From an uncultured Bacteroidia bacterium (GTDB lineage Bacteria > Bacteroidota > Bacteroidia > Bacteroidales > UBA932), in NCBI GenBank assembly GCA_902774045.1, contig CACYGW010000008.1, positions 1 to 55,597 on the forward strand: a stretch of DNA of 55,597 bases, given 5' to 3'. A program made the translations under genes and the position numbers. Of the stretch, positions 43,914 to 51,944 are shown one piece after another; position 1 is the first letter of the stretch; each line of letters starts with the position of its first letter. Below the pieces are notes generated by a model. It saw nothing but the letters and a program-made list of their open reading frames with translations, did not search any database and was not told where the DNA came from.

Positions 43914-45987
43914 GATACTTCAGCCAGAAAGCCCTGTGAGCGGCAACGTCGTGCCTGCCCTGATAACCGCGGTACCCGTGCATACCGTCCGGATAAATCA
44001 TAAACTCGAACTTCTTGCCCGCCTTCTGAAGAGCATCTATGAGCTGAAGAGTATTCTGGAAATGAACGTTATCGTCTCCAGTGCCGTGAGTAAGCATAAG
44101 CATAACAGGCTCTACTGTAGCAGCGTCAGAGGCCGTCTTGGCGTAAGTAGCAGGGTAAGCATCAACCCGGGATATAACCTTTGTGCTGGCGTAGCCATCG
44201 GGATTAGTCTGCGGACTCTCCATAAAACGCTCTGTATAATGAGTATCGTAAAGGCTCCAGTCGTAAACGCCGCCGCCCGCAATACCGTAATGATAGGCAT
44301 CGGAATGGTTCATTACAAGCAGAGAAGTCATAGTCCCGCCAAAAGAAAAGCCCTCCACACCAATCTTGTCACCATCGACATAAGGCAAAGACTTTAAATA
44401 CTCTGCCCACTCTACAAAGTCCTGGACCTCCACCTCGCTAAGACGGCGGTAAATGTAATCCAGGCCCTCGCGGCCGTTATGCCCGGCGGCGCGGCAGTCT
44501 GCCGTAACCTCTATAATACCATTCTGGGCCCACCACTGAGAAGACTCCGTAGGGTGATGCCAGTTGTCGCGCACCCGGGGAGTATCCGGCCCGCCGTAGA
44601 TATCAACGTGAACGGGATACTTAACGGAAGGGTCAAAATCCTTGGGATAAACGATGAAGGCCGGAAGAACAAGGCCGTCGTGGGTTGTAAGGGTGATGAG
44701 CTGTGGAAGGGCATAGGCGGACTGGTCGTAGTCAGGACCCTTCAGGTCCGCAACCTTCACTCCCTTGGCAGAGGAGAGTTTTCCGCCGGCCTTAAAGGCC
44801 TTGGCAGTATTGAAAACCCAGATCTGCGTAGGAGTGGTAAAATTACTTAGCCTGCACACGAAATGCTTCCCGTCAGGGGACATCTCCACCCCGGCGGCAT
44901 CGTAGGCAGAATCTGTAAGAGGGGTAATCCTACCCTTCCTGTCCACCTTGTAAAGCACAGTGCGCACGGTAGATTCCCTGCGCGCGGTAAAGTAAACATC
45001 GCCCTTCTTCTCATCTACCCTAAGGAGTTCCACCCTCCAGTTAGGCCCATCGGTAAGCCTCTTAAGAGTAGCGCCGTCGTAAGAAAGGAAGTAAATCTGC
45101 TGCCAGGAAGTCTCGAAGGAGCGCACCATATAAAGCCCCTTCTCTGTAAAAATCATCCCTTCTATCCAGTCCAGCCAGGTTTTATAAGTCTCGTGATAAA
45201 TATGCTTCTTGGAACCGTCGGCCGCGGAAACGCTGTATAAATCAAGGGTATTCTGGATACGGGGCTCGCGGGAGATAAAGAACTCGCGGCTGTCGGCTCC
45301 CCAGAACGGAATACCAAAATACTGGTCCTCGGCAGCATCGAAGTCAGCCCACACCGTGGCAGCATCTCTGTCAAGGTCTATAATGCCAATCTTCACCTGG
45401 GGATTCTCCTCCCCTGCCTTGGGGTAACGAGTACGGCTAAGTTTCCCGTCCTGTCCAAAAGGAGAATAGATGGGGAACATAGGCACATTTGTATTGTCGA
45501 AGCGATAGAACCCTATCTTGCGGCTGTCCGGGCTCCACCAGAAGGCCCTGTAGCGGGACGGACGCCCAAGAATCTCTTCGTAGTAAACCCAGGAAGCATA
45601 ACCGTTCAAGATAAGCTCGCTGCCGTCTGTGGTAAGCTGTCTCTCCTCCCCTGTTGCAATGCAGGCAACCCAAAGATTATTATCCCTGGTGAAGGCAAGC
45701 ATTGTAGAATCCGGAGAATATGTAAGGTTCACGGCATCCTTGGGCTCAATCGGGAAACTCTGGAACTTTGCAGGAAAATTTATCCCCAAGGTTTTGGCAC
45801 CATCGGCCATATTGATGGAGAAATCCTTCTTTCCAACATAATCGCCTTTGAAAGAAAAGGCCACCTCACCAGCCGACACCCATTTATAGGTTGACGGGAC
45901 AGAATTAAACTGTTGGGCCGATACTTTCGCGGCCCCTGCAGCCCAAAGGGCTAATACCGTAACAATCAAATACTTTCTCATAATCAT
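43903..45987 (-). CDS. Secreted dipeptidyl-peptidase IV-like S9 peptidase
   Basis: The 694-residue protein has a Sec signal peptide (cleavage after VSA or SAQ), a DPP-IV-type beta-propeller and a C-terminal alpha/beta-hydrolase domain. The nucleophile serine is in GVEGFSFGGTM, the acid in HGTGDDNVHFQN and the histidine in GMHGYRGYQGRH. The propeller contains YYEEILGR with the double glutamate that binds the substrate amino end in DPP-IV, so X-Pro dipeptide release is likely. The start ATG overlaps the helicase stop (TAATG); a second ATG at 45981 gives a better signal peptide. Confidence 0.94.
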   Translation of the reverse strand: MIMRKYLIVTVLALWAAGAAKVSAQQFNSVPSTYKWVSAGEVAFSFKGDYVGKKDFSINMADGAKTLGINFPAKFQSFPIEPKDAVNLTYSPDSTMLAFTRDNNLWVACIATGEERQLTTDGSELILNGYASWVYYEEILGRPSRYRAFWWSPDSRKIGFYRFDNTNVPMFPIYSPFGQDGKLSRTRYPKAGEENPQVKIGIIDLDRDAATVWADFDAAEDQYFGIPFWGADSREFFISREPRIQNTLDLYSVSAADGSKKHIYHETYKTWLDWIEGMIFTEKGLYMVRSFETSWQQIYFLSYDGATLKRLTDGPNWRVELLRVDEKKGDVYFTARRESTVRTVLYKVDRKGRITPLTDSAYDAAGVEMSPDGKHFVCRLSNFTTPTQIWVFNTAKAFKAGGKLSSAKGVKVADLKGPDYDQSAYALPQLITLTTHDGLVLPAFIVYPKDFDPSVKYPVHVDIYGGPDTPRVRDNWHHPTESSQWWAQNGIIEVTADCRAAGHNGREGLDYIYRRLSEVEVQDFVEWAEYLKSLPYVDGDKIGVEGFSFGGTMTSLLVMNHSDAYHYGIAGGGVYDWSLYDTHYTERFMESPQTNPDGYASTKVISRVDAYPATYAKTASDAATVEPVMLMLTHGTGDDNVHFQNTLQLIDALQKAGKKFEFMIYPDGMHGYRGYQGRHDVAAHRAFWLKYLKN

Positions 45988-47426
45988 TATTTAAAGCATT
46001 TATCGCTGAAATTTACTAGATATACTTTTTCCGTGGCGCGGGTTATGGCCGTATAAAGCCACCGTAGCTGGTCGGAGCTGTACTCGTCGCCCCAGAGAGG
46101 ATTATCAATAAAAACGCACTTCCACTGGCCTCCCTGGGCCTTGTGACAGGTAAGGGCATAGGCGTACTTTATCTGAAGAGCATTGTAGTAAGGATCTTCC
46201 CTTATGGCAGAATACCTCTTTTTCTTGGCCTTTATGTGGGCATAATCCTCGCTCACACCCTGATACAGAGCATTCTGCTTGTCGGCATCCAGGGCCGGAG
46301 ACTCAGCAGTAAGGGTATCCATACAAACCTTGGTTACTACCTCCTGATCTCCGTAATCCGGGAATGAGAGCCGGGCCTCGGCAAAATGAAGGCCGTATCG
46401 CTCCTCGTACTTGCTAATCTTTATAAGGTCCGCCACATCCCCGTTAGCTATGAAATCAACCTCCTCAAGGTCTTCTGCAATCTGATAGCAGTTCTTGACC
46501 ACAAGCAGCCTGTCGCCCCTGAGGAGATTCTCTTCCTTAAACTGAATCTTGGCGCGGATGCCGGCATTATAGCGGTTTGCCATCTTGTTAGAGCGGCAGA
46601 GGACCATAGTCTCCGCCTCGCCGTAACGGGCGTAGGCATCGCTTAATATTTCCAGCAGGTCCGTGCCGGTAATTCTCTGCACATCGGGGGCGCCGCTGGC
46701 AACAAGTTTAAGGTCAGAGGCAGCAAAGCTGCTTCTTAGGAAACCATCGTCCCCAAATAAAAGATGGCGAAGACGGGTGGCGTTGTCAAGAATAAGCGAC
46801 CCTGCCTGCTGGCGGACAACCGTTGTCATAGTCTCGAATTCCACCCCGCCAAAGGCAGCCATAGATTCTGCAAGCGCCGGGCTGTCCTCCAGACCCACAG
46901 GGGGAATCTGAGCCTTGTCCCCTACCAGCAGCAGTTTGCATCCCGCACCGTTACGCACAAAGGAAATAAGGTCTGCAAGCAGGTCTCCGCTGCCGAAGAT
47001 AGATTTTTCCGTGGTCTGAGCCGCACCTATTAGCGAGGCCTCATCCACAACGAAGAGGCTGCGGGAAGCCTTGTTGTAAGATAGGGAGAAAAGTCCCATA
47101 CCGGCCTCGTCAACCGCTTTCTGCCTGTAGATATGCTTGTGAATAGTGTAGGCCTTGCGCCCAGAATAGTTAGAGAGCACCTTGGCGGCGCGTCCCGTGG
47201 GGGCCAGCAGCACGCAATTGGTACCAAAGGCCATAAGGGTGTTCACCACCGCAGCAACCAGGGTGGTCTTGCCCGTCCCGGCAAAGCCGCTCAGTACAAG
47301 AATGTCGCTGTCGTCACCGGTTACAAACCTAGCTATATGCCTGAAGGTCTTGTCCTGGCAGGCAGTTGATTCCAATCCTAAATTGGCGGTGAAAGCGTTG
47401 TATAAGAGTAACGATCGGCCCGTCAT
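45987..47426 (-). CDS. RecD-like/Dda-type ATP-dependent DNA helicase
   Basis: The 479-residue superfamily 1B helicase has Walker A in LSGFAGTGKTTLV, Walker B LFVVDEASLI, a motif III region LLLVGDKAQIPPVG and a C-terminal UvrD_C_2-type motif TCHKAQGGQWKCVFID. It lacks the long N-terminal region of RecD2, so it is closer to short Dda-like helicases. The expected role is 5'-3' unwinding in repair or recombination. Its ATG overlaps the trkH stop by four bases (ATGA), and its stop overlaps the following peptidase start. Confidence 0.92.
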   Translation of the reverse strand: MTGRSLLLYNAFTANLGLESTACQDKTFRHIARFVTGDDSDILVLSGFAGTGKTTLVAAVVNTLMAFGTNCVLLAPTGRAAKVLSNYSGRKAYTIHKHIYRQKAVDEAGMGLFSLSYNKASRSLFVVDEASLIGAAQTTEKSIFGSGDLLADLISFVRNGAGCKLLLVGDKAQIPPVGLEDSPALAESMAAFGGVEFETMTTVVRQQAGSLILDNATRLRHLLFGDDGFLRSSFAASDLKLVASGAPDVQRITGTDLLEILSDAYARYGEAETMVLCRSNKMANRYNAGIRAKIQFKEENLLRGDRLLVVKNCYQIAEDLEEVDFIANGDVADLIKISKYEERYGLHFAEARLSFPDYGDQEVVTKVCMDTLTAESPALDADKQNALYQGVSEDYAHIKAKKKRYSAIREDPYYNALQIKYAYALTCHKAQGGQWKCVFIDNPLWGDEYSSDQLRWLYTAITRATEKVYLVNFSDKCFK

Positions 47427-48877
47427 TTCCTGTTCCTGTGAAACATAATGGAAAATACGGCAATCACAGGGTAAATCTCCAATCGTCCCAAAAGCATATC
47501 AAGGGAATAGATAAACTTGGCGGCGGACGGCTCTGCGTTATAATTGCCCATGGAGCCAATCTCCCCTAAGGCCGGGCCCACATTGGTGAGGGACGATATA
47601 GTACCGGATATAGCATTTACGTCGCCGGTGCCAAAAATAAGGCACAGCAGCATCGATATGGCTATAAAGAAAATAAATACAGTTATGTAAAGAACGTGGG
47701 GGAATACTTCCTCGTCGGAGAAATAACTGTTTCCTATCTTTATCTTGCTCACCGATGACGGGTTGATACTGCGTTTTACCTGGCTCTTGATAGCCTTTAT
47801 CAGATAGAGAAGCCTGTCGCTCTTGATACCGCCGGTGGTAGAGCCCGCCATACCGCACATCATTCCCACGAACATAAGCATAATGCAGCCTAGAAGCGGC
47901 CAGTTGCTGTTATCGCAGATACCAAAGCCGGTTGTAGAAGAATAGGCTATAACCTGGAAGGTACCATCCATGAAGGCGTCGGACCAAGTGGCCACGGTGC
48001 CGTTTATCTTAAGCGATATGGATACCACTACCGCAGCAACCACAAGAGTGCTGAAGTAGAAACGCAAAACCCTGTTCTTCAAGGGCTTAAGGCTTCTGGT
48101 AGCAAACACCAGGAAGATGATTCCAAAATGAATGGAGCCCAGGAACATAAACACCATTGTTACGATGTTTATAACAGGGGAATTAAAGGAAGCAATGGAC
48201 ATGTTCCTTGTGCTGAACCCGCCGGTGGCGCAGACGCTGAACGCGTGGTTAAGAGCGTCGAACATATCCATTCCGGCAATCCAGTAAGAAATGAATGCGC
48301 AGAAAGCCAGGCCAAGATATACGTAGGCGAAGATTTTTACCGTCTTGTTAACCCTTGCCCGGTAGCCGTCCTTGGAAAGATTGGACAGCTCCATATTGGC
48401 CAGCCTTAGTTTAAGAGGGCTGGAGGAAGGGATAATAAGAAGAAGGAAGACCACAACTCCCAAACCTCCGATAAAATGGGTGGAAGAGCGCCAGAAAAGA
48501 AGGCTTCGCGGCAAGGCTTCCACATCTTCCAGAATGCTGGAGCCCGTTGTGGTAAAGCCGGATACGCTCTCGAACCATGCGTTTATTACAGTGAACGGGC
48601 CGCCCCACAGAAGATAGGGCAACATACCGAATATGAACGAGAGCACCCAGGAAAGGAAGATAATCATATATCCGTCCTTGAGGGAAACATCCCCTGCCTT
48701 GCGAACAAAGATAAACGGGAAGGCTCCTGCGATAAAGGTTATGATAAAGCTGATATTAAGGGCAGTGAAGGCACTGTCGCCGCCGCTTTCCAAAGAAACA
48801 AGCACCGACAAAAACATAAACAAAGCACTCACGAGTAGCGCAATGCCCACATTCCTGGATATTACCCTAAGATTCAT
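47423..48877 (-). CDS. trkH: Potassium uptake protein TrkH
   Basis: The 484-residue membrane protein has about ten to twelve helices and the four P-loop filter segments of the SKT superfamily: SGFTTTGSS, ATGGFSTRN, SSTTGFG and LTNVGPALG. It moves potassium (or sodium) with TrkA-type regulators in relatives; no trkA gene is in the window. The start overlaps the stop of the upstream sensor-like gene by 11 bases, and its own stop overlaps the helicase start. Tight coupling to the sensor-like gene suggests a shared function. Confidence 0.94.
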   Translation of the reverse strand: MNLRVISRNVGIALLVSALFMFLSVLVSLESGGDSAFTALNISFIITFIAGAFPFIFVRKAGDVSLKDGYMIIFLSWVLSFIFGMLPYLLWGGPFTVINAWFESVSGFTTTGSSILEDVEALPRSLLFWRSSTHFIGGLGVVVFLLLIIPSSSPLKLRLANMELSNLSKDGYRARVNKTVKIFAYVYLGLAFCAFISYWIAGMDMFDALNHAFSVCATGGFSTRNMSIASFNSPVINIVTMVFMFLGSIHFGIIFLVFATRSLKPLKNRVLRFYFSTLVVAAVVVSISLKINGTVATWSDAFMDGTFQVIAYSSTTGFGICDNSNWPLLGCIMLMFVGMMCGMAGSTTGGIKSDRLLYLIKAIKSQVKRSINPSSVSKIKIGNSYFSDEEVFPHVLYITVFIFFIAISMLLCLIFGTGDVNAISGTISSLTNVGPALGEIGSMGNYNAEPSAAKFIYSLDMLLGRLEIYPVIAVFSIMFHRNRK

Positions 48878-49697
48878 CCTTGCTATCCCTTAAAGTCTTG
48901 ATTCTGCGCTTTAACTGGGTGTTTTCCTGAGAAAGTTCAGAGATATTGTCGCTAAGGTCCTTAAGCTGGTCGTCTCCCTCGAAATTAACATTATAGGCCT
49001 TGCCGTAGATACGAAAGTTCTTTATTCCGGCCAGCATCTTATAGATGGGCCCCACGTAATAAACGCTAAGGTAGAAGAGAAGCATTATAACCAAAAGCAG
49101 ACCCACGGCAACTGCAACTGCGCCGGGGATTATACTGCGGTAGAAGCCCTGCTCAAATGTAGCGGAATTTTCCTGAAGCTCGTTGTAGATGGCCTCGCTA
49201 AGATTGTCTATATCGTTGTGCATACGGTTATAGACAGGCTGAAGGCGCTCGAAGTACCAGGTCCTGGAATCTATGAAATCTGCCACGATGACGCTGGGAA
49301 GTTCCAGAGAAGTAAGCATATAGGCGCTCCAGGAATACTCTACCGAGTCTGCCAAATTCTGCAGATTTATGGAATTGAGAGAAACCTTAAGACTGTCGCA
49401 ATGCCTGAGGAACTCCTCCCTGTTGAAATCGGGGATATTATTGTCTTTCTCGTCCCCTATCACAGCCAGAACTTTAAGGTTATAGGCATCGGTAACATTG
49501 GAGAGCTGCCTTGCAGCGTTTATGCTTTCTATATTGTCCGCGATAAGCTCTGACACGTAGCTGCTCATACGGCGGTACTCAAAAACCGATATGAAGGTAG
49601 AAAGAAGCAATATGACTGCAATGGACATAAGGCTAAGTACTATCTTACCTCTCATAGTCAGTTTAAGCGACCTGGATATTTTCTTAAAACTTGTCAT
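48867..49697 (-). CDS. Two-helix membrane sensor-like protein without output domain
   Basis: The 276-residue protein has a transmembrane helix at about 19-38, a helical extracytoplasmic part of about 150 residues (a chemoreceptor-type four-helix bundle is plausible), a second helix at about 191-214, and a short cytosolic tail with HAMP-like and coiled-coil character (LKDLSDNISELSQENTQLKR). No kinase, cyclase or methyl-accepting domain follows. It is therefore a receptor-like protein lacking a visible output. It overlaps trkH by 11 bases, and yicC ends 28 bases upstream. A role in regulating TrkH is inference from the overlap. Confidence 0.8.
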   Translation of the reverse strand: MTSFKKISRSLKLTMRGKIVLSLMSIAVILLLSTFISVFEYRRMSSYVSELIADNIESINAARQLSNVTDAYNLKVLAVIGDEKDNNIPDFNREEFLRHCDSLKVSLNSINLQNLADSVEYSWSAYMLTSLELPSVIVADFIDSRTWYFERLQPVYNRMHNDIDNLSEAIYNELQENSATFEQGFYRSIIPGAVAVAVGLLLVIMLLFYLSVYYVGPIYKMLAGIKNFRIYGKAYNVNFEGDDQLKDLSDNISELSQENTQLKRRIKTLRDSKDES

Positions 49698-49725
49698 TCG
49701 GGCAAATATAATAAGATTTTTCCGT

Positions 49726-50616
49726 CTAAAGAATATTCATCGACTGCTCGCGCATCTTTTCCAGCTCGTCCTTCATCTTAACCACGCACTTCTGGATATC
49801 AGAGTCATTGGCCTTGGAGCCGGTAGTGTTAATCTCGCGGCCGATTTCCTGGATAATAAAGCCCAGTTTCTTTCCGGGATACATCTCGCTTTCCACCGTC
49901 TCCAAGAAGTACTTGCAGTGCTGACGCAGGCGCACCTTCTCTTCGTTAATGTCCAGTTTCTCAAGATAAAAGACCATTTCCTGCTCGAACCGCTGAGGAT
50001 CCACCTTCTGCTGCAGGTCTTCCATATTCTTCTGAAGCCTTGCCCTTACGGCCTCTATCCTGCGGGGCTCGTAGGTCTCAACCTCATCGTAAAGGGAAAG
50101 AATATTGGCAATGCGGCTGCGGATATCGGCCTCCAGCACCTTTCCCTCCTTAAGACGGAAGGCATCAACGGCCGATATTGCCTCTTCAAAGGCCTTGTCA
50201 ATTGCAGGATAATCCTCCTCCGATATAACTTCTGCCTTTTTGGAATCCAGGACATCAGGGAACCTTAGAAGAGAGGAAATCACAGCCCCGGCATTCTCTT
50301 CAAGGGGCAAATTCTCCTTTTCCATAAAGTCCTTTACCTGTGAAAGGTAGGCTCCAAGAACATCGGTGTTCAAAAGGGACGATGCTGCATCCGAGGCCGA
50401 TTTTTCCAGGGTTATATATATGTCGATAGTGCCTCTTTGCAGGCGTGAGGCCAGCTTGGATCTTATCTCTAACTCCTTCTCCTTGGGAAGGATGGACGAT
50501 TTTATGGAAATATCGGCAGTCTTGGCGTTCAGAGTACGAATCTCTACCGTAAAGCTGCTACCGCCCGCAAGGCTTGCCTGAGCCTTGCCATATCCTGTCA
50601 TTGATCTTAGTGCCAT
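49726..50616 (-). CDS. yicC: YicC family endoribonuclease-like protein
   Basis: The 296-residue protein starts MALRSMTGYGKA, the invariant YicC beginning, and ends with the DUF1732 region (EMVFYLEKLDINEEKVRL, GKKLGFIIQEIGREINTTGSK). E. coli YicC is an RNA-cleaving enzyme involved in sRNA turnover. The ATG at 50616 is chosen because it starts the family directly; the in-frame extension to 50655 runs through a terminator-like hairpin. Confidence 0.93.
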   Translation of the reverse strand: MALRSMTGYGKAQASLAGGSSFTVEIRTLNAKTADISIKSSILPKEKELEIRSKLASRLQRGTIDIYITLEKSASDAASSLLNTDVLGAYLSQVKDFMEKENLPLEENAGAVISSLLRFPDVLDSKKAEVISEEDYPAIDKAFEEAISAVDAFRLKEGKVLEADIRSRIANILSLYDEVETYEPRRIEAVRARLQKNMEDLQQKVDPQRFEQEMVFYLEKLDINEEKVRLRQHCKYFLETVESEMYPGKKLGFIIQEIGREINTTGSKANDSDIQKCVVKMKDELEKMREQSMNIL

Positions 50617-50625
50617 AGCTATTTT

Positions 50626-50665
50626 AAGCAAAAACCGGGAACAATGGTAATCCAAGTCCCGGTTT
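50626..50665 (-). terminator. Intrinsic terminator after spt
   Basis: On the minus strand AAACCGGGA (50665-50657) pairs with TCCCGGTTT (50640-50632), 16-base loop, followed by TTGCTT. The T tract is short, so readthrough into yicC is possible. Confidence 0.6.
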
Positions 50666-50684
50666 CTATCATTAAATCATCTTA

Positions 50685-51875
50685 TTACTTTATGATACCC
50701 TGCTCCTTGAATACCTTTGTCAAGATAGCAACTGCCCTGTCAACCTGCTCGTTGGTGTGGGTTGCCATAAGGGCAAACCTAACCAGCGTATCCTGAGGCG
50801 CACAAGCCGGCGGAATTACAGAGTTGATGAACACACCGTTCTTAAAGGCTTCTGCCGTTACTATGAAGGTCTTCTCAAGGTCTCTTACATAGAGAGGGAT
50901 GATAGGGCTTTCTGTGTCGCCAATCTCGAATCCGGCGGCACGGAAGCGGTCCAGTGCATAACGGGTAACCTTCCAGAGAGCCTCTATACGCTCCGGCTCA
51001 TTCTGGATGATATGCAGGGCCTCAAGTGCGCTGGCCGTAGCGGCGGGAGTACAGGAGGCGCTGAAAATATAGGTTCTTGCGGTATGACGAAGATAGTTGA
51101 TAATTACCTTGTTGGCTGCAATGAAACCACCTATGGAAGCAAGTGACTTGCTGAAGGTACCCATAATGAGGTCTACATCGTCTGTAAGACCAAAATGGTC
51201 GCATACGCCACGTCCCTGTTTGCCGAATACGCCCAGGCCGTGAGCCTCATCAACCATTATTACTACGTTGGGATATTTCTTCTTGAATTCTACGATCTCC
51301 GGGAGTTTGGCAAGATCGCCCTCCATAGAGAATACGCCGTCCACTACGATGAATTTCACAGCCTCGTCAGGCAGCTTGCTAAGGGTGCGCTCCAGGTCTG
51401 CCATATCATTGTGCTTGTAGTGAAGAGCCTTGGCAAAGGAAAGCCTGCGGCCGTCCACTATGGATGCATGGTCCCTGTCGTCACAAATAATAAAGTCATC
51501 CTTGGTAAGGAGCTGGGGAATTACACCGGAGTTAACAGTGAAACCTGTAGAGAAGCAAAGGGCTTCGTCTTTACCGACAAATGCGGCGAGTTCTTTTTCC
51601 AATTGAACGTGAATATCAAGAGTTCCGTTAAGAAAACGGGAACCTGCGCAACCGGAGCCATACTGACGCATAGCCTTTATACCGGCCTCAATTACACGCT
51701 CATCACCTGTCAACCCAGTATAAGCATTAGAACCAAACATCAAGACAGGATGTCCTTCCATCTCGACTTCTGTTCCCTGCTTGCTCTCTATTTCTCTGAA
51801 ATAGGGGTAAATTCCTCTGGCAATCATCTGCTGGGGCAGAGTGTACTTCGCTAATCTTTCTTCTAAAAGGTTCAT
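50685..51875 (-). CDS. spt: Serine palmitoyltransferase (alpha-oxoamine synthase)
   Basis: The 396-residue PLP enzyme belongs to the alpha-oxoamine synthases (Kbl/BioF/SPT). Lysine about 243 in MGTFSKSLASIGG binds PLP; IMVDEAHGLGVFG holds the aspartate and histidine that contact it, and GSGCAGSRFLNGT is the conserved substrate loop. The segments EMEGHPVLMFGSNAYTGLTG and the N-terminal LEERLAKY closely resemble the Bacteroides enzyme that condenses serine with palmitoyl-CoA for sphingolipids. Kbl (2-amino-3-ketobutyrate ligase) is the main alternative. It has a strong promoter and a terminator, so it is largely a single-gene unit. The ATG at 51875 is preferred to one seven codons upstream. Confidence 0.88.
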   Translation of the reverse strand: MNLLEERLAKYTLPQQMIARGIYPYFREIESKQGTEVEMEGHPVLMFGSNAYTGLTGDERVIEAGIKAMRQYGSGCAGSRFLNGTLDIHVQLEKELAAFVGKDEALCFSTGFTVNSGVIPQLLTKDDFIICDDRDHASIVDGRRLSFAKALHYKHNDMADLERTLSKLPDEAVKFIVVDGVFSMEGDLAKLPEIVEFKKKYPNVVIMVDEAHGLGVFGKQGRGVCDHFGLTDDVDLIMGTFSKSLASIGGFIAANKVIINYLRHTARTYIFSASCTPAATASALEALHIIQNEPERIEALWKVTRYALDRFRAAGFEIGDTESPIIPLYVRDLEKTFIVTAEAFKNGVFINSVIPPACAPQDTLVRFALMATHTNEQVDRAVAILTKVFKEQGIIK

Positions 51876-51897
51876 ATTTTCAGGTCTTAGTAACACG

Positions 51898-51929
51898 CAA
51901 AGATAGTATATTCCTTTGAAAAGTACAAA
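51898..51929 (-). promoter_or_regulatory. spt promoter
   Basis: Minus strand TTTG (51929-51926), 20-base spacer, TATCTTTG (51905-51898), an exact match 22 bases before the ATG. Confidence 0.78.
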
Positions 51930-51944
51930 GATATGACTTATTTT

